A stretch of DNA of 64,000 nucleotides. Source: Paenibacillus silvisoli. GTDB taxonomy: Bacteria > Bacillota > Bacilli > Paenibacillales > Paenibacillaceae. The position numbers and the translations under genes were made by a program. Location of the stretch: NCBI RefSeq assembly GCF_030866765.1, contig NZ_CP133017.1, positions 4,384,001-4,448,000 on the forward strand, given 5' to 3'. Shown here one piece after another: positions 63,026 to 64,000 of this stretch. Every line of letters begins with the position of its first letter. The stretch's first letter is position 1. The notes beneath the pieces are model-generated. The model saw only the letters and a list, made by a program, of their open reading frames with translations, ran no database searches and was not told the origin of the DNA.

Positions 63026-64000
63026 GTGGGATGGGTCCGCACGTTACTAAGAGGAAAACGGAACAGCAAACCGCCTGCGCCGGTTGTGCCGAAGCATCAG
63101 GAACCAAAGCCGCTTAGCGGAGATCTGGACAAGAACGTCGCTGACTTGCAGGAGCTTCTCACCTTAACGCCGGAGCTGATCACCCGCCGCCTTCTGATCA
63201 AATCGACCGGCGAACGGGCGACGCTGATGTATCTGGAAAACCTATCGGACAAAATGGCGATCAACAACGACGTGCTGCGGCCTCTCATGCATTATACGGT
63301 GGAGACGGACGAGCCTCTTATCGAGCATATCGTGACTGTTGGGTGCTTGAGACAGGCGACCGATTTATATCAGGTTGAGTTTGCCGTTCTGGAAGGCAAC
63401 AGCGTCTTATTCGTGGAGAACAAGGCGACGGCGGAAATATTCGCCACGCACGGTTGGCCGCAGCGAGCGATCGAAGATCCTCAAATGGAGGCTTCTTTGA
63501 AAGGCGCCCATCAAGGCTTCGTGGAGACCGACTGCCAAAATATCGCCCTCGTTCGGAGATATATCCAGAACCGGGAGCTGAAAATCAAAGAAACGCGCGT
63601 CGGGCGACGCGGCATGACAAAGATAAGCATCCTGTACTTGGCCGATGTCGTTCATCCGGAAGTGCTGCAGGAGCTAATCGATCGGATCGATGGCATCGAT
63701 GCCGACGCCATCCTATCCAGCGGAGAATTGGAAGAATTCATTGAGGATAATCCATACTCTCCGTTCCCGCAATTCACGACGACCGAGCGTCCGGATTCTG
63801 TTGCGTCGCAAATTTTGCAAGGCCGGCTGGCGATTATTATCGACAAGTCTCCCGAGGTGCTGATCGGACCGGCTAATTTCGCCATGTTCTTTCAAAGCAT
63901 CGACGATTACAGCGTTCGCTGGCAGGTTTCATCGTTTATCCGAATCTTAAGGTTTCTAGCCTTCTTCATTACGATTTTTCTGCCCGCTTCCTATATCGCC
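63026..64000 (+). CDS. Spore germinant receptor subunit A (GerA family), partial
   Basis: The first 325 codons of a second GerAA-type protein, cut by the window end. A GTG at 63026 follows GGAGGTG with 7-nt spacing and opens MGWVRTLLRGKRNSKPPAP. The N-terminal domain contains SVLFVENKATAEIF and RYIQNRELKIKETRVGRRG, and the first helix begins RILRFLAFFITIFLPASY, as in GerAA. It is about 2 kb from, and divergent to, the first ger operon. Partner genes presumably follow beyond the window. Confidence 0.93.
   Translation, partial: MGWVRTLLRGKRNSKPPAPVVPKHQEPKPLSGDLDKNVADLQELLTLTPELITRRLLIKSTGERATLMYLENLSDKMAINNDVLRPLMHYTVETDEPLIEHIVTVGCLRQATDLYQVEFAVLEGNSVLFVENKATAEIFATHGWPQRAIEDPQMEASLKGAHQGFVETDCQNIALVRRYIQNRELKIKETRVGRRGMTKISILYLADVVHPEVLQELIDRIDGIDADAILSSGELEEFIEDNPYSPFPQFTTTERPDSVASQILQGRLAIIIDKSPEVLIGPANFAMFFQSIDDYSVRWQVSSFIRILRFLAFFITIFLPASYIA

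Overview
The window looks like chromosome of a spore-forming, Gram-positive soil bacterium of the Paenibacillaceae (Paenibacillus/Cohnella type). Pointers are moderately high GC with AGGAGG-type ribosome sites and many TTG/GTG starts, YesM/YesN-type two-component control of a sugar ABC transporter, two gerA-type germination loci, Fur-type iron control, CDF and truncated-haemoglobin genes, and a B. subtilis-like ureide (puc) cluster. I saw no rRNA, tRNA, phage, CRISPR-cas or intact insertion sequence. Most genes lie on the minus strand.

Layout. 1-5.3 kb: yesM-yesN, then a solute-binding lipoprotein and the start of a permease (sugar uptake). 5.4-11 kb: c-di-GMP proteins, namely a multi-PAS diguanylate cyclase, an MHYT-GGDEF-EAL protein whose EAL domain is broken by an internal deletion, and a small fossil of a third GGDEF gene. 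11-15.7 kb: PLD nuclease, NAD(P)-binding protein, a secreted five-repeat protein, a nucleotidyltransferase. 15.8-21 kb: two tandem GH116-type glycosidases. 21-25.5 kb: oxalate decarboxylase, AbrB-type membrane protein, cupin, and an autoregulated TetR-DoxX pair. 25.6-30.2 kb: two uncharacterised glycosidase-like genes behind a cre-like site. 30.5-36.3 kb: VOC protein, marR-MFS pair, phosphotransferase, a gamma-glutamyltransferase-family gene, DUF1697. 36.4-41.8 kb: an iron regulon (three Fur boxes) with an FhuF-like protein, a lipoprotein, a siderophore-binding protein fused to a copper-amine-oxidase N domain, and two FecCD permeases, but no ATPase gene. 41.8-43.7 kb: chemoreceptor. 43.9-49.4 kb: ureide operon allB-allC-pucG plus a translationally coupled GGT-family gene. 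49.9-52.6 kb: an anion transporter fused to a cyclic-nucleotide-binding domain. 52.7-57.3 kb: phosphotransferase, DUF402, an unknown protein, CDF transporter, truncated haemoglobin, lipoprotein. 57.3-60.9 kb: ger operon in the order AB-AA-AC. 61-64 kb: phytanoyl-CoA dioxygenase-like gene, two small membrane proteins, and a second GerAA-type gene cut by the window end.

The most unusual signal is non-coding. Five intergenic elements of 180 or 183 bp each contain four short inverted-repeat units at fixed spacing. Three belong to a TAACGG family (22-nt units at offsets 0, 50, 111 and 161) and two to a TTTTGTATGA family (24-nt units exactly 52 bp apart). Geometry is identical to the base between copies even though most of the sequence has diverged. 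Four of the five lie in the gap after the 3' end of a gene, three of them within about 25 bp of a terminator or stop codon. I do not recognise them and regard them as the best candidate for something undescribed here. All coordinates and spacings were counted by hand.
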